The position numbers were made by a program, and so were the translations under genes. From contig OX442317.1 of NCBI GenBank assembly GCA_949358305.1, forward strand, positions 3,662,186-3,726,185: a DNA stretch of 64,000 nucleotides, given 5' to 3'. This document shows positions 1 through 9,300 of the stretch, piece after piece. Source of the DNA: Strigamia acuminata (taxonomy: Eukaryota; Arthropoda; Chilopoda; Geophilomorpha; Linotaeniidae). A model generated the notes under the pieces. It did no database searches, was not told the DNA's origin, and saw only the letters and a program-made list of their open reading frames with translations. Position 1 is the first letter of the stretch; each line of letters opens with the position of its first letter.

Positions 1-2456
1 CGCTCTCGCCATTCCTAATTTGCGCCAGAATGGCTCCTAGCCCGTTCGGCCCAGCGTCCACCGTCACATGTGTCTCCGCCAATGGGTCATGGTACGCCAA
101 TGTGTTCCTGTTTGCCAATTGTTCCCTGATGCATGTCCATGCCAGCTGGTGTTTTTCTTCCCATCGAAACGGGGTATTTGTTCCTCTCGTCAGGTCTCGC
201 AAAGGCCTCAACGTTTCTGCCATGTTTCTCACAAAGCGGGCACAATACACGACCATGCCCAGTAGGCTTTTTACTTCCGCAGCCGATCTCGGGATCTCCA
301 TCTTCTCCACAGCTTCCACTTTTCGCGGATCAATTGAAATTCCGGCCGCTGAAAATACGTGGCCGAAAAACACCAACTCACCCCGACGCACTTCACATTT
401 TTCCTCGTTTAAAGTCAGTCCTTTCTCTTCCAAGCGTCTCAGGACGGCGTGCAACGCCGCGTCATGCGCTTCCACGGTCTTGCCTACAATAAAAATATCG
501 TCCACAATATTAATGCAATTCGACAGGCCCTCAATTACTTGACGTATAGTGTCCTGAAATAACTCCGAAGCCGAGTTGATGCCGAACAGCAGTCTTTTGA
601 AACGAAACAGACCCACATGGGTCGCAAAAACGGTATATTTCCGCGACTCCTCGTCCAACTCGACTTGGTTGAACCCATGATTCAGGTCCAATTTCGAAAA
701 GTATTTGGCTCCTTCCGCCAACGCCACCACGTCCTCCAAACGAGGCGAGGTGTGCCTCACTCTTTTGATGGCCCTATTCACTTCTCTCGCGTCGACACAG
801 AGGCGAATGGCGTCGGGGTCGGGGTCCTTAGGCTTGTCCACACAGTGGATCGGCGAGACCCACGGTGTCGGCCCCATTCCTTCATCGATCCGCTCGATGA
901 CGTCCATTCGCAGCAAGCGATCCAATTCTTTTTCTACCTTTTTCCGTAGTCGAAACGGAAGCGGGCGGTACCGTTGGGCTACAGGCACCACTTCCTCGTC
1001 CACATGCAAGTGGATACGATACTCTTTTAATTTTCCCACTCCTTGAAATAATTTGGGATACTGTCGTTTAATCTCTTCTTCCAGCGTTGACTTCTCAATA
1101 TTGCTTACCACCTGTACAATTCCCAACTGTTTTGCCGTGTCATAATTCACTAAAGAGTCACCCGGGCGATCCACCACGTATGCTGTAATTAAAAGTTGTT
1201 TTCCTTCATATCGAACCATCACCGCGACCCGCCCCAACAACGGCAGCGGCTCCGATGAGCCATACGTCATTAGTCTTGCCCGACTTTCCTTCAGCACTGG
1301 TTTCCTTGTCATTGCATAATAATCCTCCCTGCCCAGAATATTTACCGCTGTTCCGGAATCAATGACGAACCTCGTGTCTCTACGTTCTTCTCCCACCGAC
1401 ATCTGCACTTCCGGCATCTTCGGTCCGCTTCTACTCTCCTCCGCACATAACCCGATTGTAAATAACTCTTCGTCATCGCTCTCATCGAGGTCCGCACATT
1501 CAACGGCGTTTATTCCCTTGTTGTTGTTGTTTCCCCCTTCACTCCGCTTTGCGCGGCAAAAACGCACAAAATGACCCGTCTTTCCACATCCCCGACAGGC
1601 CACTCCCCTTGCCGGACACTCCTGCGGAGTCGGATGCGGCCATGCCCGGCCGCAGTTGAAGCACTTCCTATCTCCGAAACTTCGAGGCCCCCTCGGTCCG
1701 CCGTGAACCGCGTCAGACGTCGGCTCGCTTTTCCGATATTCCGTAGCACTACTCGCTCTCTTCCTGCCCTCCTTCGACGCACGAACCCAATTCACATCAC
1801 TCACCACTTCCTTGTCACCCCCTTCCATTTTCCTCGCCTGCCACTCGGATGCCTCATACCCACGACCCAAGTCCAGCAACTGTTTCAGAGTTAAGGAATC
1901 ATCTCGTAATCCTTGGCGCCGTAATCGAGACATATTGGTGCCCAAAATGAGTTGTGATTTAATTTCGCGATCATCGTCATTGAAGTCGCACCCTACCGTC
2001 AGTTGTCTCAACCTCATTTGGTATTTATCCAGAGACTCTGTCGCCTCCTGGCGAGATACTCGGAATGTATATATACAAAACTGCATGTTTTTTTTTTGGT
2101 ACGAAATATGCGGTGAGCGCGTCCTTGACCGCTTTATATGTTCTATCTTCCTCCTCAATCGGCAGTGTCTCATAAACAGAAAATACCTCTTCTCCAGCCT
2201 GATGCAGTAATGTCGCCATTTTCCTTTGATCGTCCTTAATTCCTGCGGCCAGTAGAAACATCTCCAATCTGCTCAGCCATCTCTGCCAGCGTTGGCTTTG
2301 GGTGGTCACTTCACCGTGCATATCAAACGGTGGGATACCTGACGCTCGCAGAAAACTCGTCTCGCCCGTCTCGTCTGCCATGACACCCCCTCTCTCGTCC
2401 TCTACACCGGTAACGAAACGCGCGTCGACACTCAATCGTCCACTCCCAGCAAACAA
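1..2456 (-). pseudogene. gag-pol of the gypsy-type element, frameshifted in gag and cut by the window edge
   Basis: Gag starts at 2456 or, more likely, at the internal Met near 2381. Its reading frame is lost at an A10 run (minus strand) at about 2088-2097, and the typical gag continuation lies in the next frame. That second frame stays open through two zinc knuckles (about 1575-1675; the second fits CX2CX4HX4C), the protease DSG at 1352-1360 and the RT catalytic IVDD, whose two Asp codons are at 497-502, to base 1. Gag and pol are therefore in one frame downstream of the break. The shift may be a real inactivating mutation or a homopolymer sequencing error. The products would be capsid and polyprotein for retrotransposition. 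No RNase H or integrase is in view. Confidence 0.8.
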
Positions 2457-2539
2457 TCCACTCTCACAAATAAATCATGCACATAACTCGACAAAACAAT
2501 CCATTCTCGTGAAAAAAATCATGCATAAAGTTCGATAAA

Positions 2540-2554
2540 CAGCCTCGTCGCCAA
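2540..2554 (-). other. Possible primer-binding site of the gypsy-type element
   Basis: The minus strand reads a TTGGCGACGAGG-type sequence immediately after a CTACA that could be the LTR end. This is the expected place for the tRNA primer site, about 160 bp before the likely gag start. The matching tRNA was not identified. Confidence 0.35.
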
Positions 2555-2600
2555 TGTAGCGTCGTGAAATAACTGGCATCCACACACCTTCGTTGCTAGT

Positions 2601-4321
2601 TAACAAGTGACTTTATTGCCCGCAATGACCTTGCAACCGGCCTTGCCTCTCACGCCCTCTCTCGGCCTATTTAGACAACACTACATGAAAGTATTTAACT
2701 TTTTTTATACCTCTATATTTGTAATCGCTAATTTCAATTCTTCTGTTGGCCTGGTATCATAAATTGATTTGGCCACTTTTAATGCCGCTTCAAAGTTGGC
2801 GTTCCCGAGGAACTCCTTCATTTCTACTTGTTTACTCATTTTGTGTCGAAAATCCCGATTTAAATTCCGTTTAAAAAACAAAAAAACCGCTAGTGTTGCT
2901 CTCTGTGAAACATAATCGTAAACTCGTTTGGAGCGTTTTAATAAAATATGCAGCGCCCTCGCGTGGCAATATCGAAAGGATAAAAGCCGAGATAAAACCT
3001 TTAGGATAAATATCTAGTTTTCGAGCTGTTTTCGTGATAATCAGTAATAAGCCACAATTGAGTCCAAGTGCCGTGTCACGGCCCGGCATTAACGCGTAAT
3101 GTAATCCTGTCAAATTGTTGTGTTTGTACGCGTTTTCCGTGTGTTCCTAACCATTGTTTTGTTTAAACTCCTAATAAATCTTTAAACCTAATATTTGAGT
3201 TTTCCTACCTTTTCACCTCATTTTGTATTCATTTTCATCCCTTGACTCAGCCTGGAGTGGCTCAATTCAGCCACATCAGACCAGTCTAAGTTGTGTATTT
3301 CCCACTGTTACCCCTCTTGATTTCATTTAGTTTATCCATCCTAATTTAAATATTTGAGTCACACGCGCTTAGTCATCGTGTTGATTATTCACGTACGCGT
3401 CTGATTGGCTCTCTCATTGGCTTTACCTCTAATTCTGTATTGGATCTGGCCCAAGTTCACTTCAGAGCTTTTTCAAGCCAGATTCAGTCAGAAGGTACAA
3501 GACCATGAGCTTGGTAAGAGCCTTAACTGGCCGGAGCATTTGGCATCCTTTCTCCTGTGTTTGCTCACAGTATTGACTCCATGCCATTGATTTACGCATG
3601 TTGAGGATGTTCATTGTCAGATCGCGTGTTTAATTCCGCGTGTCATCTTCGAATTCCTTTCCTCTCGTTGACCTTTTGTTATTGTGTTTTATATGCCGCT
3701 GATACACGCCGAAGGATTAGAAATTGGATTCAAGTTGGCCATGAGTTGTTATTTTGTCTTTTGTGCGCGGTTAGTGCGCGATTACTCGGTTTGGTCGCTC
3801 CGCCATTAGGGGCCCCAACCAAACTTAGTATAGGCCACGCTAGCGTTGTTAAGTCCGCGCGTGTGCATCATTCTCTTCCATTTTATAATTCCAACAGACC
3901 CGGCTTAAATTTGTATAATGATCGAGTAAGAGGACAAGCTTGCCGCCACCCTTCAGGCTGCTTGTCGTTGCCCGGGCTCTTATTCGAGACCAGGCTCTCC
4001 TAGAATCGTACTGGCGCGTCTTTCAAGCGCGGTTTAAAATATACAAACAACCAGTTCATGATAGCCGGAATCTAAAAAAAATAAAAACAATTCAAATTAT
4101 TATTATTATTTCATTTATTCCCATTGAAAACAAAATCTGAAATAACATGAATCTGAACTGAAAAACCAACAGAAAAGTAAAACAAAAAATTCCGCCCATT
4201 CAAATAAACACACCACCGGTAGGGGCGTTCAAAGTTGGGTATAATTCCAGTTTATGGGCCACCTCTCAGATCATCTCCAAAATTTGGATTCAGGGGTAGT
4301 CAAGGTAATGGCATTGACGGT
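2601..4321. other. Non-coding stretch, no supported gene
   Basis: No ORF here shows a recognisable domain. The part nearest 2600-3250 may be LTR sequence of the gypsy-type element. 3100-3230 has AATAAA-like signals, which would suit an LTR or a 3' UTR. 3400-4140 has only short ORFs without family resemblance. The interval separates the retrotransposon from the copia-type gag element. Confidence 0.4.
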
Positions 4322-4500
4322 TTTGGGGGAGAAATTTCTTTGGAGAACCGTTAAGGAAATCTCCTTAATCTTTGGAGAAATCCCCTTGGGGACTCTTGAA
4401 AAAATTGCCTTGGGGGACCCTTAGAAGATCCCCTTGAGGGACCCTTGGAAAATCTCCTTGGGGGACCCTTGGAAAATTCTCCTTAGGGGACCCTTAGAAA
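4322..4500. repeat. Left minisatellite array (~25-bp unit)
   Basis: At least five degenerate units containing GGGGACCCTT and GGAAAATCTCC follow each other. The reverse complement of the same unit occurs at 5447-5530. Confidence 0.75.
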
Positions 4501-4520
4501 AATATTTTATTTTATCAAAA

Positions 4521-5432
4521 ATGACCGAGGCACACGGGATCGAAAAATTGATCGACGAAAATTACAACACTTGGAAGCTGCAGCTCGAAGGCATCTGTTA
4601 CAACACTGGTTCGTGGGACACGCTTACGACGAAGAATCCACGACCAATTGCGGATGTTAAAAATCCAAAAATCACCACCGCTGACATTCTCGCATGGGAT
4701 AAAGCTAATGGAAAAGCGCAAAGCGATATAATTTTATCAATGACATCGGAGCAGTTAATACACGTCATCGGGATCACAAGTGCGTACGAGATGCTCGAGC
4801 GTATTAAGGAGGTGCACGAAGATTCGAGAGATATCCGGATTACCACGCCAATCAATAGTCTAATGACCAAGCGATTAGAACCGAATGGCGACTTGAAAAC
4901 CCACTTGCGCTTCTATTTCAAAACCGTTCGAATTCTCGACGAAAACGCCACGAAAATCACGAACGATAAACTTGCGACGACCGCATTGCTGCTCAGCTTG
5001 CCAGACAAATACGCAAGCATTCGCTGCGTAATTCGTGCGTTATTCACGATGCCAGCACTCGCCGAAGTTGCCAGAAAACTACAAGACGACATGCACGGCA
5101 GAGAAGCCGCCGCCGCACTCTCCACGCCAAAATCGGATGCCACTCAAGACGCGATGTTCGTACAATCGAAAAATAAATCGAAAAACAACAAGAGCAAAAG
5201 CACTCAAAAACCAAACAAAAATGGCAAGAAATGCGACTTTTACGGACGACTCGGACACGAAATGGCGGATTGTTATTTCCACATAAAACAGCAAAAAGCC
5301 GGAACAACCGGTACATCAACAGTCGCTCGATCATTTTTCGTACAAAAAAACGGGAAAATGAAACCGTCGCATCCATACTTGAAAATCCAAACGCAACATG
5401 TGTGCGAACAAGGAAAAATTCGTGGAAATTGA
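4521..5432 (+). CDS. Stand-alone Ty1/copia-type Gag polyprotein
   Basis: This is a 303-residue protein starting at the Met at 4521. An upstream Met at 4434 lies inside the repeat array and is unlikely to be the start. The N-terminal part has the WKLQLEGI-type opening of copia Gag (UBN2/Retrotran_gag_2 family). A Lys/Asn-rich basic linker follows at about residues 215-240. A single zinc-knuckle-like motif follows (CDFYGRLGHEMADC), in which the second Cys of CX2CX4HX4C is replaced by Tyr. Intact copia elements continue into protease, integrase and RT in the same ORF; here the ORF stops and the inverted repeat array follows. It lies in a wrecked Dscam copy. It could be a dead remnant, although its frame is fully open, or a retained capsid gene. 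Confidence 0.7.
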   Translation: MTEAHGIEKLIDENYNTWKLQLEGICYNTGSWDTLTTKNPRPIADVKNPKITTADILAWDKANGKAQSDIILSMTSEQLIHVIGITSAYEMLERIKEVHEDSRDIRITTPINSLMTKRLEPNGDLKTHLRFYFKTVRILDENATKITNDKLATTALLLSLPDKYASIRCVIRALFTMPALAEVARKLQDDMHGREAAAALSTPKSDATQDAMFVQSKNKSKNNKSKSTQKPNKNGKKCDFYGRLGHEMADCYFHIKQQKAGTTGTSTVARSFFVQKNGKMKPSHPYLKIQTQHVCEQGKIRGN

Positions 5433-5446
5433 TAGAAACGAAAGGC

Positions 5447-5530
5447 TTTCCTAAGGAGATTTCTCCAAGGATCCCCCAAAAAAATTTCTCCAAGAGTCCC
5501 CCAAAGAGATTTCCCCAATGGTCCTCCAAG
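5447..5530. repeat. Right minisatellite array, inverted relative to the left
   Basis: Units such as AAGGAGATTTCTCCAAGGAT are reverse complements of the left array. The array ends at the truncated Dscam exon. Confidence 0.75.
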
Positions 5531-5883
5531 GATCACTACCAAGCCGAACTTGCGGAGCTTAATTCAAATCATCCAATGATGGGTTTCGGCAATATGATGG
5601 CTGCAACGGTATTTTATTCCCTTTTAAATTTTGTCTTTTTCATTTAAATTAAAAAAATGCAAATGCAAATATACGTAGCATTCAATATATTACAGACAGT
5701 CCCCTTCTATCCGCAAGGCTGAATCATTACTTCAACACAAATGGATGCCATTATACCACCTCCTCCTCCACCACTCCCAACTCAAGGGTAAATGTGTAAA
5801 TTACTAAAAATAAATAAAATGCTCAAAAAGGGGACAATTACGATGCTCCTTGGAATGCAAAACGTGCTCAAAACGTCGACTAG
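5530..5883 (+). pseudogene. 3' remnant of a further Dscam-like gene
   Basis: Bases 5530-5602 match the second half of tail exon 34 of the intact genes (DHYQAE..., then HPMMGFGNMMAAT). The conserved tail intron and its acceptor follow. The start of exon 35 (5696-5717) is fused by deletion to a late part of exon 36 (about 5720-5786, proline-rich motif), and the last part of exon 37 ends at a TAG at 5881-5883. The upstream part of the gene is absent; the copia-type gag element sits at the break. Three internal losses make it non-functional. It shows the cluster once reached further left. Its 3' flank still resembles the 3' flanks of the intact genes. Confidence 0.85.
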
Positions 5884-6258
5884 AATTTTTACTCCGTCGT
5901 TATTCACCACTTCTTATTCCAATCTTAAATTCCTAAATATTGTGAGTAAATTAGTTGAATTAAACTTTTCTCTGTGAAGCAAAACAATTATGCGTGATAG
6001 TTAGCATTTAATACTTTAGTTTATTTATTATAACTATTTATTGTAATGTTTGTGTAAAATGTGTTTTCGTACGTAATGTATTCTATTTATATTATTCACT
6101 AATCATTCACTAATTCATTAATCCGAGTTTAACTATTAGCAGGATTTTTTAACATTTTATCGACATTTTATACGTCGCTGATGTTCGTTTATATTCATGT
6201 AGTAGCAGAAGTTCAATAATTACACGAATTAAAACAACTGTTCCAAATTCCAACTTTT
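5884..6258. other. Intergenic spacer between the remnant and gene 1
   Basis: AT-rich, no ORF with a domain. It resembles the 3' flanks that follow each intact Dscam-like gene. Confidence 0.5.
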
Positions 6259-6343
6259 TCATTCAAATTTCGTACAAATTGTAGGAAAGGTTTCTATTGG
6301 TCAGATCTCACGGTTTCCTCGTGTACCGAATGTCACTGCCATC
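6259..6343 (+). promoter_or_regulatory. Conserved 5' block of gene 1
   Basis: The block from ATTCAAATTTCGT to the ATG is shared by all six genes. It contains CTATTGG (an inverted CCAAT) at 6294-6300, 44 bp before the ATG, followed by CAGATCTCACGG and CCTCGTGTACC. It probably covers the core promoter and 5' UTR. No TATA box was seen at a fixed distance. Confidence 0.5.
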
Positions 6344-9300
6344 ATGGGCTTCTTTTCAAATTCCCGAGTATTAATTATACTCATGACCACTTTCTGTAAG
6401 GGTAAGTCGTACCATTTGCATGTTCTAAATCGTTAAAATCATCAAATTAATCGGGCAACGACCTTCGACGAGCATCCGTGCAGAATGAACAACAGTGAGT
6501 GGCTATGACAACCAACAAAAGATAAAATAATTCCACATGGCTCCACATTCTGCTGAAATGACGAACAACAAACTACAATTCTCCCCCGACACATCAAATT
6601 CCCAAATCGTCCAAAATACTGCGTCGGATATATCGTATTTTGCAGTTAATAAATCCCGAGTTCGATAGTGCTGTTTCTCAGCCAAATTTCCGCTCTATCC
6701 TTCTGGCCACTAGATGACGCCACCGTCCGTGTGATGGCGACTACACATCGGCGCGGAAAATTCAAACTGAATTAAAAAGTTGCATTTCTATTTAAGGTTT
6801 TGCTGATATTTCAAAACCTCCAGAATTCGACAATGAACCACCTTTTCGCGTTGAATTCTCAAACAGTTCTGGAACCAAAATACCATGCACCGCAAATGGC
6901 TCTCCTCCGATTAACATCACTTGGATTCAAGCTGACGGAATTCCCGTACCAAAAATGAACCAACTGAGACACGTTACGGATGAAGGAACCTTGGTTTTCC
7001 CACCATTCGAGGCTAAAAGTTACCGACAAGACATGCACGCCGTTACCTACAAATGCACTGCAACAAATGCAGCGGGGACGATCATCAGCAGAGAAGTTCA
7101 CGTTCAAGCAGGTTGAACACAGAATGTGTGTTATTATTCTACGTAATACTTACACTTTTGCTATTTCAGTCATGAACCAACTATTTGAACCACATGTCTA
7201 TGATGCTTTTGCCACTAAAGGAAGTACTGCAGCCATCAAATGCGTAATATCGGGCACAGTCACTAAATACGTGATCGTTGATACGTGGATTAAAGACAAC
7301 CAGAAAGAAATTAAAACTTCCTTCTTTGATGGTACGTTATCTTTCTGAATGCCCTTTTTACACGCATGTTTATTTATACGGTTTAATTACCTTCAAGATA
7401 AAAAATATGCTATCACAAAAACTGGTGACCTATTGATATCGAACGTGGACAGTTCAGATGCCGGTAGAACTTATCGATGTATCGCTAAACACCGGCTCAC
7501 TGGCGAAGTTAAAACCAGTTCAACGGCAGGAAAACTCTTTGTTACTGGTAAAAACGTCAATAATAAATGCTACTTAATCACTTACAACCATTCTTACGTC
7601 AGAATTGCAAGGCAATGTTCCACCGAAGATTCTAGAAATCGAACAAACTGTTTCTTCTGTTTTGGGGAGTCGAGCTGCTTTGCCCTGTGTGAGCCAAGGA
7701 CACCCAACTCCAACTATCAAGTAAATCATATAAGTGTTTCGTTACCAAACCTGACTAACAGCATGAAATTCTACTTTCCAGGTGGTTCAAGAAAAGCAGT
7801 ACAGGAACAGTTCTACCCGTTGACTTCGACAACCGCATAAAGATAACCGGATTGGCTCTCATCATATCAAACATTCAAGGAAGTGATTCTGGATTGTACG
7901 TGTGCGTTGCTGAAAATTCTATTGGAACTTCAAGAATGGAATTGATATTAAATGTGCAAAGTAAATGTGAATAACAAAACTGATTTTTCAATATCCTAAT
8001 TACATCAAGCTTCGCTTATTTAGAGTCTACTGAAATAACATTGACGCCTTCGCACATCAAATTGGAACCGAATGGAAACCAGAATTTAATCTGTGATATA
8101 AAAGCGACATCCGAGTTCACTGTATCGTGGTACAGAAATGGTAATTTAATGCCAGAAAAGAATGGAAATCAACAATTGCAACCGGAACTAAGCGGCATCT
8201 ATCAGTGCTTTGCTAAATCTGAAGATGATATGGTCCACGATTCAGTTGAAGTTACATCTGGCGGTAAGCATAATGTAGTGGCAGTGAGGAATTGAAGTGA
8301 ATAATTGATATCCAATTTTGATTACAGCAAATAAACCTCACATAATCAGAGGATTTGAGGAAAAGATTTTAAACCCTGGAGATAGCATCAATCTTGAATG
8401 TACTGCTGCTGGAAATCCCACCCCAAAAATTACGTGGTACTTGGAAGAAGAAATTATGTCCAAATCGAATTCCATTTATATTAATGAAAAGATGGAAAGT
8501 AGTGGTGTTGTTATTAGTGAGTTGACACTGAACAAAGTGTCGGTAACCACCGGTGGAGTGTACACGTGCGTAGCAAGAAATGATTTGGGAAGTAATAGCT
8601 ACAGTGCTAGAGTAAATGTGTATGGTAAAAACAATTTAGTGATGGCTGCCGAAACAGTGTAAAGAATATTTACTTTCATGTAGGAAAGTTAGGTGTGCGA
8701 TTAGTGCAGCAAAGAACTGTCGTAGCTGGAGACAATTTGACTTTAAATTGTCCATTTTATGGGTATCCGAAGAACAGTATTGAATGGGAAAAAGGTACCA
8801 TATAATGCTTACAATAAACAGGTTAATATACATCGGATTTATTAATTCCTCATCTAGATTCAAAAACAGTGCCAAGAATGTTCCACCAAAGTGTGTTTCC
8901 GAATGATACACTGATTGTAAGCAAAGTTAAAAAAGGCCAAGATGACGGCAAGTATTCCTGCAAGGTGTCTAACATTCAAGGTGAAACAGTAACAGGGACA
9001 GTAGAAGTGGTGGTAATGAGTGAGTATAACTATTATACTACAATACATGTTACGAACCTATTCTTACTACAGGGTGGGCCAAAAGTCACGAACTGGTGGG
9101 AAGTCTTAATAACTATTTTTTTTTAAAAAATTTTTCTTCGACTATTTTGTTGAGATTAATCATGGAAAAAATTCACAACCGAACACAGAAAACAAATTGT
9201 TAAATTTTACTAACAAACCGGAGGATCAATAATTCTAACCCAACATCCAACAATCAAACGTCGAATCGTTGATCAACGTTGGATCAGAATTGACCCTCGT

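Larger units (their letters stand above)
1..2600 (-). mobile_element. 5' part of a Ty3/gypsy-type LTR retrotransposon (gag, PR, RT)
   Basis: Read on the minus strand, the region gives gag, then two zinc knuckles, an aspartic protease with a DSG motif, and a reverse transcriptase cut by the left window edge. A likely primer-binding stretch (minus-strand TTGGCGACGAGG) sits at 2540-2554, directly after a possible LTR end (minus-strand ...CTACA, boundary near 2555). An AATAAA-like signal lies near 2621 on the minus strand. This order is that of the 5' end of a Ty3/gypsy element. The outer LTR end cannot be fixed because the 3' LTR is outside the window. All plus-strand ORFs here are antisense shadows. 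Confidence 0.85.
4322..5530 (+). mobile_element. Element with inverted minisatellite arrays around a copia-type gag
   Basis: A single ORF (4521-5432) is bracketed by arrays of a ~25-bp unit. On the left (4322-4500) units read roughly CTTGGGGGACCCTTGGA. On the right (5447-5530) the same unit appears in inverse orientation. The right end abuts exactly the point where a Dscam tail exon becomes recognisable (5530), which marks one boundary. No reverse transcriptase, integrase or transposase is present, so the element is non-autonomous as seen. It may be a mobile element that acquired a gag gene, or a decayed copia element enclosed by local repeats. Confidence 0.6.

Noticed and set aside
30-2210. 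Several plus-strand ORFs of 65-170 codons
   Set aside because: They are antisense to the gag-pol of the gypsy-type element and show no domain.
4434-4520. Upstream Met extension of the copia-type gag
   Set aside because: The extra 29 codons translate the repeat array and have no Gag similarity.
5792-5977. 61-codon ORF after the truncated Dscam copy
   Set aside because: It reads the remains of exon 37 in a shifted frame.
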